Below, in pieces: positions 12,914-23,791 of a DNA stretch of 64,000 nucleotides. The notes under the pieces were generated by a model that made no database searches, was not told where the DNA came from, and saw nothing but the letters and a program-made list of their open reading frames with translations. The stretch's first letter is position 1, and each line of letters begins with the position of its first letter. Where the stretch lies: positions 1,798,001-1,862,000 of the forward strand of contig OX439129.1 of assembly GCA_949318235.1 (NCBI GenBank), in the 5' to 3' direction. The DNA comes from Ecdyonurus torrentis. Lineage: Eukaryota; Arthropoda; Insecta; Ephemeroptera; Heptageniidae. The translations under genes were made by a program, and so were the position numbers.

Positions 12914-13041
12914 CTCGATTATCTCAAAAACTATAAAAGTAAAATTTTTTTAATTGGCACCATTAGATTTGCCGCATTTTTTCACATAAGAATCACTCCT
13001 TATTTACTTGATTACATGAACTTTTGTTTACAGATTAAAAA
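12914..13041 (+). repeat. Subtype J monomer (founding form)
   Basis: 128 bp. It has ataaaagtaaaa, then ttggcaccattagatttgcc, and ends cagattaaaaa. It is followed by a monomer whose start reads cgattatttc instead of cgattatctc. Later forms are Ja (gattcgccgc), Jb (tttatttggc), Jc (aaaagttaaa with aattggc) and Jd (gattcgctgc). Confidence 0.9.
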
Positions 13042-13169
13042 CTCGATTATTTCAAAAACTATAAGAGTTAAATTTTTTTAAGTAGCACCATTGGATTTGG
13101 CGCATTTTTTCACATAAGAATCACTCCTCATTTACTTGATTACATGAACTTTTGTTTACAGAATAAAAA
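13042..13169 (+). repeat. Subtype K monomer
   Basis: 128 bp. It starts ctcgattatttc, one of few changes in the constant 5' segment. The core is ggatttggcgc with six T, the tail is cactcctcattt and the end is cagaataaaaa. Confidence 0.9.
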
Positions 13170-13297
13170 CTCGATTATCTCAAAAACTATGAGTGTTTAA
13201 ATTTTTTAAGTAGCACCATTGAATTCTGCGCATTTTTTTACATAAAAATCACTCCTTATTTACTTGATTACATGAACTTTTGTTTACAGAATAAAAA
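13170..13297 (+). repeat. Subtype L monomer
   Basis: 128 bp. It has atgagtgtttaaa, an EcoRI site in the core, a seven-T tract, then acataaaaatcactcctt, and ends cagaataaaaa. In domain 4 it is replaced by L2 with atgagtgttaaaa. Confidence 0.9.
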
Positions 13298-14576
13298 CTC
13301 GATTATCTCAAAAACTGTAAGTGTTAAAATTTTTTAAGTAGCAACATTGAATTCTGCGCATTTTTTCACATAATAATCACTAATTATTTACTTGATTACA
13401 TGAACTTTTGTTTACAGAATAAAAACTCGATTATCTCAAAAACTATAAGTGTTAAAATTTTTTAAGTAGCACCATTGAATTCTGCGCATTTTTTCACATA
13501 AGAATCACTCCTCATTTACTTGATTACATGAACTTTTGTTTACAGTATAAAAACTCGATTATCTCAAAAACTATAAGAGTTAAATTTTTTTAAGTAGCAC
13601 CATTGGATTTGGCGCAATTTTTCACATAAGAATCACTGCTTATTTACTTGATTACATGAACTTTTGTTTTCAGATTAAAAACTCGATTATCTCAAAAACT
13701 ATAAGAGTTAAATTTTTTTAAGTAGCACCATTGGATTTGGCGCATTTTTCACATAAGAATCACTCCTTATTTACTTGATTACATGAACTTTTGTTTACAG
13801 TATAAAAACTCGATTATCTCAAAAACTATTAGAGTTAAAATTTTTTAAGTAGCACCATTGGATTCTGTGCATTTTTTCACATAAGAATCACTTCTCATTC
13901 ACTTGATTACATGAACTTTTGTTTACAGAATAAAAACTCGATTATCTCAAAAACTATAAGTGTTAAAATTTTTTAATTAGCACCATTGAATTCTGCGCAT
14001 TTTTTTACATAAGAATCACTCCTTATTTACTTGATTACATGAACTTTTGTTTACAGATTAAAAACTCGATTATCTCAAAAACTATAAGTGTTAAAATTTT
14101 TTAAGTAGTACCATTAAATTCTGCGCATTTTTTCACATAAGAATCACTCTTCATTTACTTGATTACATGAACTTTTGTTTACAGAATATAAACTCGATTA
14201 TCTCAAAAACTATGAGTGTTAAAATTTTTTAATTAGCACCATTAGCTTCGCCGCATTTTTTCACATAAGAATCAGTCCTTATTTACTTGATTACATGAAC
14301 TTTTGTTTACAGAATAAAAACTCGATTATCTCAAAAACTATAAGTGTTAAAATTTTTTAAGTAGCACCATTGAATTCTGCGCATTTTTTCACATAAAAAT
14401 CACTCCTCATTTACTTGATTACATGAACTTTTGTTTACAGTATAAAAACTCGATTATCTCAAAAACTATAAAAGTAAAATTTTTTTAATTGGCACCATTA
14501 GATTCGCCGCATTTTTTCACATAAGAATCACTCCTTATTTACTTGATTACATGAACTTTTGTTTACAGATTAAAAA

Positions 14577-14704
14577 CTCGATTATTTCAAAAACTATAAG
14601 AGTTAAATTTTTTTAATTGGCACCATTAGATTCGCCGCATTTTTTCACATAAGAATCACTCCTTATTTACTTGATTACATGAACTTTTGTTTACAGATTA
14701 AAAA
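14577..14704 (+). repeat. Derived subtype P monomer (first occurrence)
   Basis: 128 bp. It starts with cgattatttc, then ataagagttaaa like K, and continues with the J core ttggcaccattagattcgcc and ends cagattaaaaa. It is best read as a K/J mosaic inserted after J. It is absent from domain 1 and recurs through domains 2 and 3, always after Ja. Confidence 0.8.
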
Positions 14705-16240
14705 CTCGATTATTTCAAAAACTATAAGAGTTAAATTTTTTTAAGTAGCACCATTGGATTTGGCGCATTTTTTCACATAAGAATCACTCCTTATTTACTT
14801 GATTACATGAACTTTTGTTTACAGTATAAAAACTCGATTATCTCAAAAACTATTAGAGTTAAAATTTTTTAAGTAGCACCATTGGATTCTGTGCATTTTT
14901 TCACATAAGAATCACTTCTCATTCACTTGATTACATGAACTTTTGTTTACAGAATAAAAACTCGATTATCTCAAAAACTATAAGTGTTAAAATTTTTTAA
15001 TTAGCACCATTGAATTCTGCGCATTTTTTTACATAAGAATCACTCCTTATTTACTTGATTACATGAACTTTTGTTTACAGATTAAAAACTCGATTATCTC
15101 AAAAACTATAAGTGTTAAAATTTTTTAAGTAGTACCATTAAATTCTGCGCATTTTTTCACATAAGAATCACTCTTCATTTACTTGATTACATGAACTTTT
15201 GTTTACAGAATATAAACTCGATTATCTCAAAAACTATGAGTGTTAAAATTTTTTAATTAGCACCATTAGCTTCGCCGCATTTTTTCACATAAGAATCAGT
15301 CCTTATTTACTTGATTACATGAACTTTTGTTTACAGAATAAAAACTCGATTATCTCAAAAACTATAAGTGTTAAAATTTTTTAAGTAGCACCATTGAATT
15401 CTGCGCATTTTTTCACATAAAAATCACTCCTCATTTACTTGATTACATGAACTTTTGTTTACAGTATAAAAACTCGATTATCTCAAAAACTATAAAAGTA
15501 AAATTTTTTTAATTGGCACCATTAGATTCGCCGCATTTTTTCACATAAGAATCACTCCTTATTTACTTGATTACATGAACTTTTGTTTACAGATTAAAAA
15601 CTCGATTATTTCAAAAACTATAAGAGTTAAATTTTTTTAATTGGCACCATTAGATTCGCCGCATTTTTTCACATAAGAATCACTCCTTATTTACTTGATT
15701 ACATGAACTTTTGTTTACAGATTAAAAACTCGATTATTTCAAAAACTATAAGAGTTAAATTTTTTTAAGTAGCACCATTGGATTTGGCGCATTTTTTCAC
15801 ATAAGAATCACTCCTTATTTACTTGATTACATGAACTTTTGTTTACAGTATAAAAACTCGATTATCTCAAAAACTATTAGAGTTAAAATTTTTTAAGTAG
15901 CACCATTGGATTCTGTGCATTTTTTCACATAAGAATCACTTTTCATTCACTTGATTACATGAACTTTTGTTTACAGAATAAAAACTCGATTATCTCAAAA
16001 ACTATAAGTGTTAAAATTTTTTAATTAGCACCATTGAATTCTGCGCATTTTTTTACATAAGAATCACTCCTTATTTACTTGATTACATGAACTTTTGTTT
16101 ACAGATTAAAAACTCGATTATCTCAAAAACTATAAGTGTTAAAATTTTTTAAGTAGTACCATTAAATTCTGCGCATTTTTTCACATAAGAATCACTCTTC
16201 ATTTACTTGATTACATGAACTTTTGTTTACAGAATATAAA

Positions 16241-16368
16241 CTCGATTATCTCAAAAACTATGAGTGTTAAAATTTTTTAAGTAGCAACATTGAATTCTGC
16301 GCATTTTTTCACATAATAATCACTAATTATTTACTTGATTACATGAACTTTTGTTTACAGAATAAAAA
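16241..16368 (+). repeat. H/A mosaic monomer
   Basis: It starts atgagtg as H does after G, then changes within the A/T tract to the A core gtagcaacattg and the A tail. The switch lies in the shared ttaaaattttttaa segment. The same unit recurs 4,479 bp downstream at about 20,720-20,847. Confidence 0.8.
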
Positions 16369-16496
16369 CTCGATTATCTCAAAAACTATAAGTGTTAAAA
16401 TTTTTTAAGTAGCACCATTGAATTCTGTGCATTTTTTCACATAAGAATCACTCCTCATTTACTTGATTACATGAACTTTTGTTTACAGTATAAAAA

Positions 16497-16752
16497 CTCG
16501 ATTATCTCAAAAACTATAAGAGTTAAATTTTTTTAAGTAGCACCATTGGATTTGGCGCATTTTTTCACATAAGAATCACTTCTCATTCACTTGATTACAT
16601 GAACTTTTGTTTACAGAATAAAAACTCGATTATCTCAAAAACTATAAGTGTTAAAATTTTTTAATTAGCACCATTGAATTTGGCGCATTTTTTCACATAA
16701 GAATCACTTCTCATTCACTTGATTACATGAACTTTTGTTTACAGAATAAAAA
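16497..16752 (+). repeat. Two consecutive mosaic monomers (D/E and F/E)
   Basis: The first (16,497-16,624) has an ataagag start and ggatttggcgc core, then the E tail cttctcattcac. The second (16,625-16,752) has an F-type start aattagcaccattg, then gaatttggcgc, and again the E tail. gaatttggcgc is not found in any founding subtype. The pair is repeated 4,479 bp downstream. Confidence 0.8.
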
Positions 16753-17776
16753 CTCGATTATCTCAAAAACTATAAGTGTTAAAATTTTTTAATTAGCACC
16801 ATTGAATTCTGCGCATTTTTTTACATAAGAATCACTCCTTATTTACTTGATTACATGAACTTTTGTTTACAGATTAAAAACTCGATTATCTCAAAAACTA
16901 TAAGTGTTAAAATTTTTTAAGTAGTACCATTAAATTCTGCGCATTTTTTCACATAAGAATCACTCTTCATTTACTTGATTACATGAACTTTTGTTTACAG
17001 AATATAAACTCGATTATCTCAAAAACTATGAGTGTTAAAATTTTTTAATTAGCACCATTAGCTTCGCCGCATTTTTTCACATAAGAATCAGTCCTTATTT
17101 ACTTGATTACATGAACTTTTGTTTACAGAATAAAAACTCGATTATCTCAAAAACTATAAGTGTTAAAATTTTTTAAGTAGCACCATTGAATTCTGCGCAT
17201 TTTTTCACATAAAAATCACTCCTCATTTACTTGATTACATGAACTTTTGTTTACAGTATAAAAACTCGATTATCTCAAAAACTATAAAAGTAAAATTTTT
17301 TTAATTGGCACCATTAGATTCGCCGCATTTTTTCACATAAGAATCACTCCTTATTTACTTGATTACATGAACTTTTGTTTACAGATTAAAAACTCGATTA
17401 TTTCAAAAACTATAAGAGTTAAATTTTTTTAATTGGCACCATTAGATTCGCCGCATTTTTTCACATAAGAATCACTCCTTATTTACTTGATTACATGAAC
17501 TTTTGTTTACAGATTAAAAACTCGATTATTTCAAAAACTATAAGAGTTAAATTTTTTTAAGTAGCACCATTGGATTTGGCGCATTTTTTCACATAAGAAT
17601 CACTCCTCATTTACTTGATTACATGAACTTTTGTTTACAGAATAAAAACTCGATTATCTCAAAAACTATGAGTGTTTAAATTTTTTAAGTAGCACCATTG
17701 AATTCTGCGCATTTTTTTACATAAAAATCACTCCTTATTTACTTGATTACATGAACTTTTGTTTACAGAATAAAAA

Positions 17777-20700
17777 CTCGATTATCTCAAAAACTGTAAG
17801 TGTTAAAATTTTTTAAGTAGCAACATTGAATTCTGCGCATTTTTTCACATAATAATCACTAATTATTTACTTGATTACATGAACTTTTGTTTACAGAATA
17901 AAAACTCGATTATCTCAAAAACTATAAGTGTTAAAATTTTTTAAGTAGCACCATTGAATTCTGCGCATTTTTTCACATAAGAATCACTCCTCATTTACTT
18001 GATTACATGAACTTTTGTTTACAGTATAAAAACTCGATTATCTCAAAAACTATAAGAGTTAAATTTTTTTAAGTAGCACCATTGGATTTGGCGCAATTTT
18101 TCACATAAGAATCACTGCTTATTTACTTGATTACATGAACTTTTGTTTTCAGATTAAAAACTCGATTATCTCAAAAACTATAAGAGTTAAATTTTTTTAA
18201 GTAGCACCATTGGATTTGGCGCATTTTTCACATAAGAATCACTCCTTATTTACTTGATTACATGAACTTTTGTTTACAGTATAAAAACTCGATTATCTCA
18301 AAAACTATTAGAGTTAAAATTTTTTAAGTAGCACCATTGGATTCTGTGCATTTTTTCACATAAGAATCACTTCTCATTCACTTGATTACATGAACTTTTG
18401 TTTACAGAATAAAAACTCGATTATCTCAAAAACTATAAGTGTTAAAATTTTTTAATTAGCACCATTGAATTCTGCGCATTTTTTTACATAAGAATCACTC
18501 CTTATTTACTTGATTACATGAACTTTTGTTTACAGATTAAAAACTCGATTATCTCAAAAACTATAAGTGTTAAAATTTTTTAAGTAGTACCATTAAATTC
18601 TGCGCATTTTTTCACATAAGAATCACTCTTCATTTACTTGATTACATGAACTTTTGTTTACAGAATATAAACTCGATTATCTCAAAAACTATGAGTGTTA
18701 AAATTTTTTAATTAGCACCATTAGCTTCGCCGCATTTTTTCACATAAGAATCAGTCCTTATTTACTTGATTACATGAACTTTTGTTTACAGAATAAAAAC
18801 TCGATTATCTCAAAAACTATAAGTGTTAAAATTTTTTAAGTAGCACCATTGAATTCTGCGCATTTTTTCACATAAAAATCACTCCTCATTTACTTGATTA
18901 CATGAACTTTTGTTTACAGTATAAAAACTCGATTATCTCAAAAACTATAAAAGTAAAATTTTTTTAATTGGCACCATTAGATTCGCCGCATTTTTTCACA
19001 TAAGAATCACTCCTTATTTACTTGATTACATGAACTTTTGTTTACAGATTAAAAACTCGATTATTTCAAAAACTATAAGAGTTAAATTTTTTTAATTGGC
19101 ACCATTAGATTCGCCGCATTTTTTCACATAAGAATCACTCCTTATTTACTTGATTACATGAACTTTTGTTTACAGATTAAAAACTCGATTATTTCAAAAA
19201 CTATAAGAGTTAAATTTTTTTAAGTAGCACCATTGGATTTGGCGCATTTTTTCACATAAGAATCACTCCTTATTTACTTGATTACATGAACTTTTGTTTA
19301 CAGTATAAAAACTCGATTATCTCAAAAACTATTAGAGTTAAAATTTTTTAAGTAGCACCATTGGATTCTGTGCATTTTTTCACATAAGAATCACTTCTCA
19401 TTCACTTGATTACATGAACTTTTGTTTACAGAATAAAAACTCGATTATCTCAAAAACTATAAGTGTTAAAATTTTTTAATTAGCACCATTGAATTCTGCG
19501 CATTTTTTTACATAAGAATCACTCCTTATTTACTTGATTACATGAACTTTTGTTTACAGATTAAAAACTCGATTATCTCAAAAACTATAAGTGTTAAAAT
19601 TTTTTAAGTAGTACCATTAAATTCTGCGCATTTTTTCACATAAGAATCACTCTTCATTTACTTGATTACATGAACTTTTGTTTACAGAATATAAACTCGA
19701 TTATCTCAAAAACTATGAGTGTTAAAATTTTTTAATTAGCACCATTAGCTTCGCCGCATTTTTTCACATAAGAATCAGTCCTTATTTACTTGATTACATG
19801 AACTTTTGTTTACAGAATAAAAACTCGATTATCTCAAAAACTATAAGTGTTAAAATTTTTTAAGTAGCACCATTGAATTCTGCGCATTTTTTCACATAAA
19901 AATCACTCCTCATTTACTTGATTACATGAACTTTTGTTTACAGTATAAAAACTCGATTATCTCAAAAACTATAAAAGTAAAATTTTTTTAATTGGCACCA
20001 TTAGATTCGCCGCATTTTTTCACATAAGAATCACTCCTTATTTACTTGATTACATGAACTTTTGTTTACAGATTAAAAACTCGATTATTTCAAAAACTAT
20101 AAGAGTTAAATTTTTTTAATTGGCACCATTAGATTCGCCGCATTTTTTCACATAAGAATCACTCCTTATTTACTTGATTACATGAACTTTTGTTTACAGA
20201 TTAAAAACTCGATTATTTCAAAAACTATAAGAGTTAAATTTTTTTAAGTAGCACCATTGGATTTGGCGCATTTTTTCACATAAGAATCACTCCTTATTTA
20301 CTTGATTACATGAACTTTTGTTTACAGTATAAAAACTCGATTATCTCAAAAACTATTAGAGTTAAAATTTTTTAAGTAGCACCATTGGATTCTGTGCATT
20401 TTTTCACATAAGAATCACTTTTCATTCACTTGATTACATGAACTTTTGTTTACAGAATAAAAACTCGATTATCTCAAAAACTATAAGTGTTAAAATTTTT
20501 TAATTAGCACCATTGAATTCTGCGCATTTTTTTACATAAGAATCACTCCTTATTTACTTGATTACATGAACTTTTGTTTACAGATTAAAAACTCGATTAT
20601 CTCAAAAACTATAAGTGTTAAAATTTTTTAAGTAGTACCATTAAATTCTGCGCATTTTTTCACATAAGAATCACTCTTCATTTACTTGATTACATGAACT

Positions 20701-21999
20701 TTTGTTTACAGAATATAAACTCGATTATCTCAAAAACTATGAGTGTTAAAATTTTTTAAGTAGCAACATTGAATTCTGCGCATTTTTTCACATAATAATC
20801 ACTAATTATTTACTTGATTACATGAACTTTTGTTTACAGAATAAAAACTCGATTATCTCAAAAACTATAAGTGTTAAAATTTTTTAAGTAGCACCATTGA
20901 ATTCTGTGCATTTTTTCACATAAGAATCACTCCTCATTTACTTGATTACATGAACTTTTGTTTACAGTATAAAAACTCGATTATCTCAAAAACTATAAGA
21001 GTTAAATTTTTTTAAGTAGCACCATTGGATTTGGCGCATTTTTTCACATAAGAATCACTTCTCATTCACTTGATTACATGAACTTTTGTTTACAGAATAA
21101 AAACTCGATTATCTCAAAAACTATAAGTGTTAAAATTTTTTAATTAGCACCATTGAATTTGGCGCATTTTTTCACATAAGAATCACTTCTCATTCACTTG
21201 ATTACATGAACTTTTGTTTACAGAATAAAAACTCGATTATCTCAAAAACTATAAGTGTTAAAATTTTTTAATTAGCACCATTGAATTCTGCGCATTTTTT
21301 TACATAAGAATCACTCCTTATTTACTTGATTACATGAACTTTTGTTTACAGATTAAAAACTCGATTATCTCAAAAACTATAAGTGTTAAAATTTTTTAAG
21401 TAGTACCATTAAATTCTGCGCATTTTTTCACATAAGAATCACTCTTCATTTACTTGATTACATGAACTTTTGTTTACAGAATATAAACTCGATTATCTCA
21501 AAAACTATGAGTGTTAAAATTTTTTAATTAGCACCATTAGCTTCGCCGCATTTTTTCACATAAGAATCAGTCCTTATTTACTTGATTACATGAACTTTTG
21601 TTTACAGAATAAAAACTCGATTATCTCAAAAACTATAAGTGTTAAAATTTTTTAAGTAGCACCATTGAATTCTGCGCATTTTTTCACATAAAAATCACTC
21701 CTCATTTACTTGATTACATGAACTTTTGTTTACAGTATAAAAACTCGATTATCTCAAAAACTATAAAAGTAAAATTTTTTTAATTGGCACCATTAGATTC
21801 GCCGCATTTTTTCACATAAGAATCACTCCTTATTTACTTGATTACATGAACTTTTGTTTACAGATTAAAAACTCGATTATTTCAAAAACTATAAGAGTTA
21901 AATTTTTTTAATTGGCACCATTAGATTCGCCGCATTTTTTCACATAAGAATCACTCCTTATTTACTTGATTACATGAACTTTTGTTTACAGATTAAAAA
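17777..21999 (+). repeat. Super-HOR 35-mer, copy 2, first 33 monomers
   Basis: It repeats copy 1 at an offset of 4,479 bp. The gtaagtg A lies at 17,796, the cacttttcattcac variant about 20,416, and the mosaic pair near 20,976-21,231. I saw no base difference between the copies, but this was not a full alignment. The copy stops after P; where copy 1 has K and L, the array continues at 22,000 with an E-start/D-core/E-tail mosaic. Copy identity ends there. Confidence 0.85.
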
Positions 22000-23663
22000 C
22001 TCGATTATTTCAAAAACTATTAGAGTTAAAATTTTTTAAGTAGCACCATTGGATTTGGCGCATTTTTTCACATAAGAATCACTTCTCATTCACTTGATTA
22101 CATGAACTTTTGTTTACAGAATAAAAACTCGATTATCTCAAAAACTATAAGTGTTAAAATTTTTTAATTAGCACCATTGAATTCTGCGCATTTTTTTACA
22201 TAAGAATCACTCCTTATTTACTTGATTACATGAACTTTTGTTTACAGATTAAAAACTCGATTATCTCAAAAACTATAAGTGTTAAAATTTTTTAAGTAGT
22301 ACCATTAAATTCTGCGCATTTTTTCACATAAGAATCACTCTTCATTTACTTGATTACATGAACTTTTGTTTACAGAATATAAACTCGATTATCTCAAAAA
22401 CTATGAGTGTTAAAATTTTTTAATTAGCACCATTAGCTTCGCCGCATTTTTTCACATAAGAATCAGTCCTTATTTACTTGATTACATGAACTTTTGTTTA
22501 CAGAATAAAAACTCGATTATCTCAAAAACTATAAGTGTTAAAATTTTTTAAGTAGCACCATTGAATTCTGCGCATTTTTTCACATAAAAATCACTCCTCA
22601 TTTACTTGATTACATGAACTTTTGTTTACAGTATAAAAACTCGATTATCTCAAAAACTATAAAAGTTAAATTTTTTTATTTGGCACCATTAGATTCGCCG
22701 CATTTTTTCACATAAGAATCACTCCTCATTTACTTGATTACATGAACTTTTGTTTACAGATTAAAAACTCGATTATTTCAAAAACTATTAGAGTTAAAAT
22801 TTTTTAAGTAGCACCATTGGATTCGCCGCATTTTTTCACATAAGAATCACTCCTTATTTACTTGATTACATGAACTTTTGTTTACAGATTAAAAACTCGA
22901 TTATTTCAAAAACTATTAGAGTTAAAATTTTTTAAGTAGCACCATTGGATTTGGCGCATTTTTTCACATAAGAATCACTTCTCATTCACTTGATTACATG
23001 AACTTTTGTTTACAGAATAAAAACTCGATTATCTCAAAAACTATAAGTGTTAAAATTTTTTAATTAGCACCATTGAATTCTGCGCATTTTTTTACATAAG
23101 AATCACTCCTTATTTACTTGATTACATGAACTTTTGTTTACAGATTAAAAACTCGATTATCTCAAAAACTATAAGTGTTAAAATTTTTTAAGTAGTACCA
23201 TTAAATTCTGCGCATTTTTTCACATAAGAATCACTCTTCATTTACTTGATTACATGAACTTTTGTTTACAGAATATAAACTCGATTATCTCAAAAACTAT
23301 GAGTGTTAAAATTTTTTAATTAGCACCATTAGCTTCGCCGCATTTTTTCACATAAGAATCAGTCCTTATTTACTTGATTACATGAACTTTTGTTTACAGA
23401 ATAAAAACTCGATTATCTCAAAAACTATAAGTGTTAAAATTTTTTAAGTAGCACCATTGAATTCTGCGCATTTTTTCACATAAAAATCACTCCTCATTTA
23501 CTTGATTACATGAACTTTTGTTTACAGTATAAAAACTCGATTATCTCAAAAACTATAAAAGTTAAATTTTTTTATTTGGCACCATTAGATTCGCCGCATT
23601 TTTTCACATAAGAATCACTTCTTATTTACTTGATTACATGAACTTTTGTTTACAGATTAAAAA
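22000..23663 (+). repeat. Thirteen-monomer transition block with E2 mosaics
   Basis: The order read is E2-F-G-H-I-Jb, R, E2-F-G-H-I-Jb. E2 has attagag, a ggatttggcgc core and the cttctcattcac tail, a mosaic of E and D or K. R (22,768-22,895) has attagag and ggattcgccgc, a combination not seen elsewhere. The first Jb has the tail cactcctcattt and the second cacttcttattt. This is where Jb first appears. Confidence 0.8.
22640..22767 (+). repeat. Derived subtype Jb monomer (first occurrence)
   Basis: 128 bp. It has ataaaagttaaa and a tract ending tttatttggcacc, where J has tttaattggcacc, plus the core gattcgccgc. Its tail here is cactcctcattt; the usual later form has cactccttattt. It replaces J in most of domain 3 and is absent before 22.6 kb and, as far as I saw, after about 46.7 kb. 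Confidence 0.85.
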
Positions 23664-23791
23664 CTCGATTATTTCAAAAACTATAAGAGTTAAAATTTTT
23701 TAAGTAGCACCATTGAATTCTGCGCATTTTTTTACATAAAAATCACTCCTTATTTACTTGATTACATGAACTTTTGTTTACAGAATAAAAA
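23664..23791 (+). repeat. Derived subtype S monomer (first occurrence)
   Basis: 128 bp. It starts cgattatttc with ataagagttaaaa, then has the gaattctgcgc core, seven-T tract and cataaaaatcactcctt of L, and ends cagaataaaaa. It is a K/L mosaic that skips one monomer and is always followed by A. Two copies carry atgcaaatcactcatt (30.7 and 32.1 kb) and two carry atcaatcctt (37.3 and 43.4 kb). Confidence 0.85.

Larger units (their letters stand above)
1..13297 (+). repeat. Array domain 1: HOR blocks built from founding subtypes A-L
   Basis: The domain has about 104 monomers. It is recognised by the J form with gatttgccgc, the L form with atgagtgtttaaa, and block-initial A monomers carrying gtaagtg instead of ataagtg. 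Six blocks, each starting at such an A, contain 22, 23, 12, 18, 17 and 12 monomers. Five end in L; the third ends in an I/L mosaic. Derived subtypes typical of later domains (P, S, T, N, O) are absent. The blocks differ by gain or loss of whole monomers, as expected from unequal crossing-over in register. Confidence 0.85.
11762..13297 (+). repeat. Canonical 12-monomer HOR (A to L), 1,536 bp
   Basis: This is the only place in the window where all twelve founding subtypes appear once each, in order, from an A with gtaagtg to an L. Ten units are 128 bp, D is 127 and F is 129 because of an eight-T tract near 12,464-12,471. I use this copy as the key for naming subtypes. It is probably closest to the ancestral HOR, although it could also be a deletion derivative of the longer blocks upstream. 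Confidence 0.85.
13298..17776 (+). repeat. Super-HOR 35-mer, copy 1, 4,479 bp
   Basis: The order read is A-B-C-D-E-F-G-H-I-Ja-P-D2, E-F-G-H-I-Ja-P-D2, E-F-G, a G-to-A fusion unit (16,241-16,368), B', a D/E mosaic, an F/E mosaic, F-G-H-I-Ja-P-K-L. It starts at an A with gtaagtg (13,317). The cacttttcattcac variant at about 15,937-15,950 and the mosaics at 16,497-16,752 are landmarks. The next copy repeats the order at an exact 4,479-bp offset, so the unit was duplicated whole. Confidence 0.85.
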
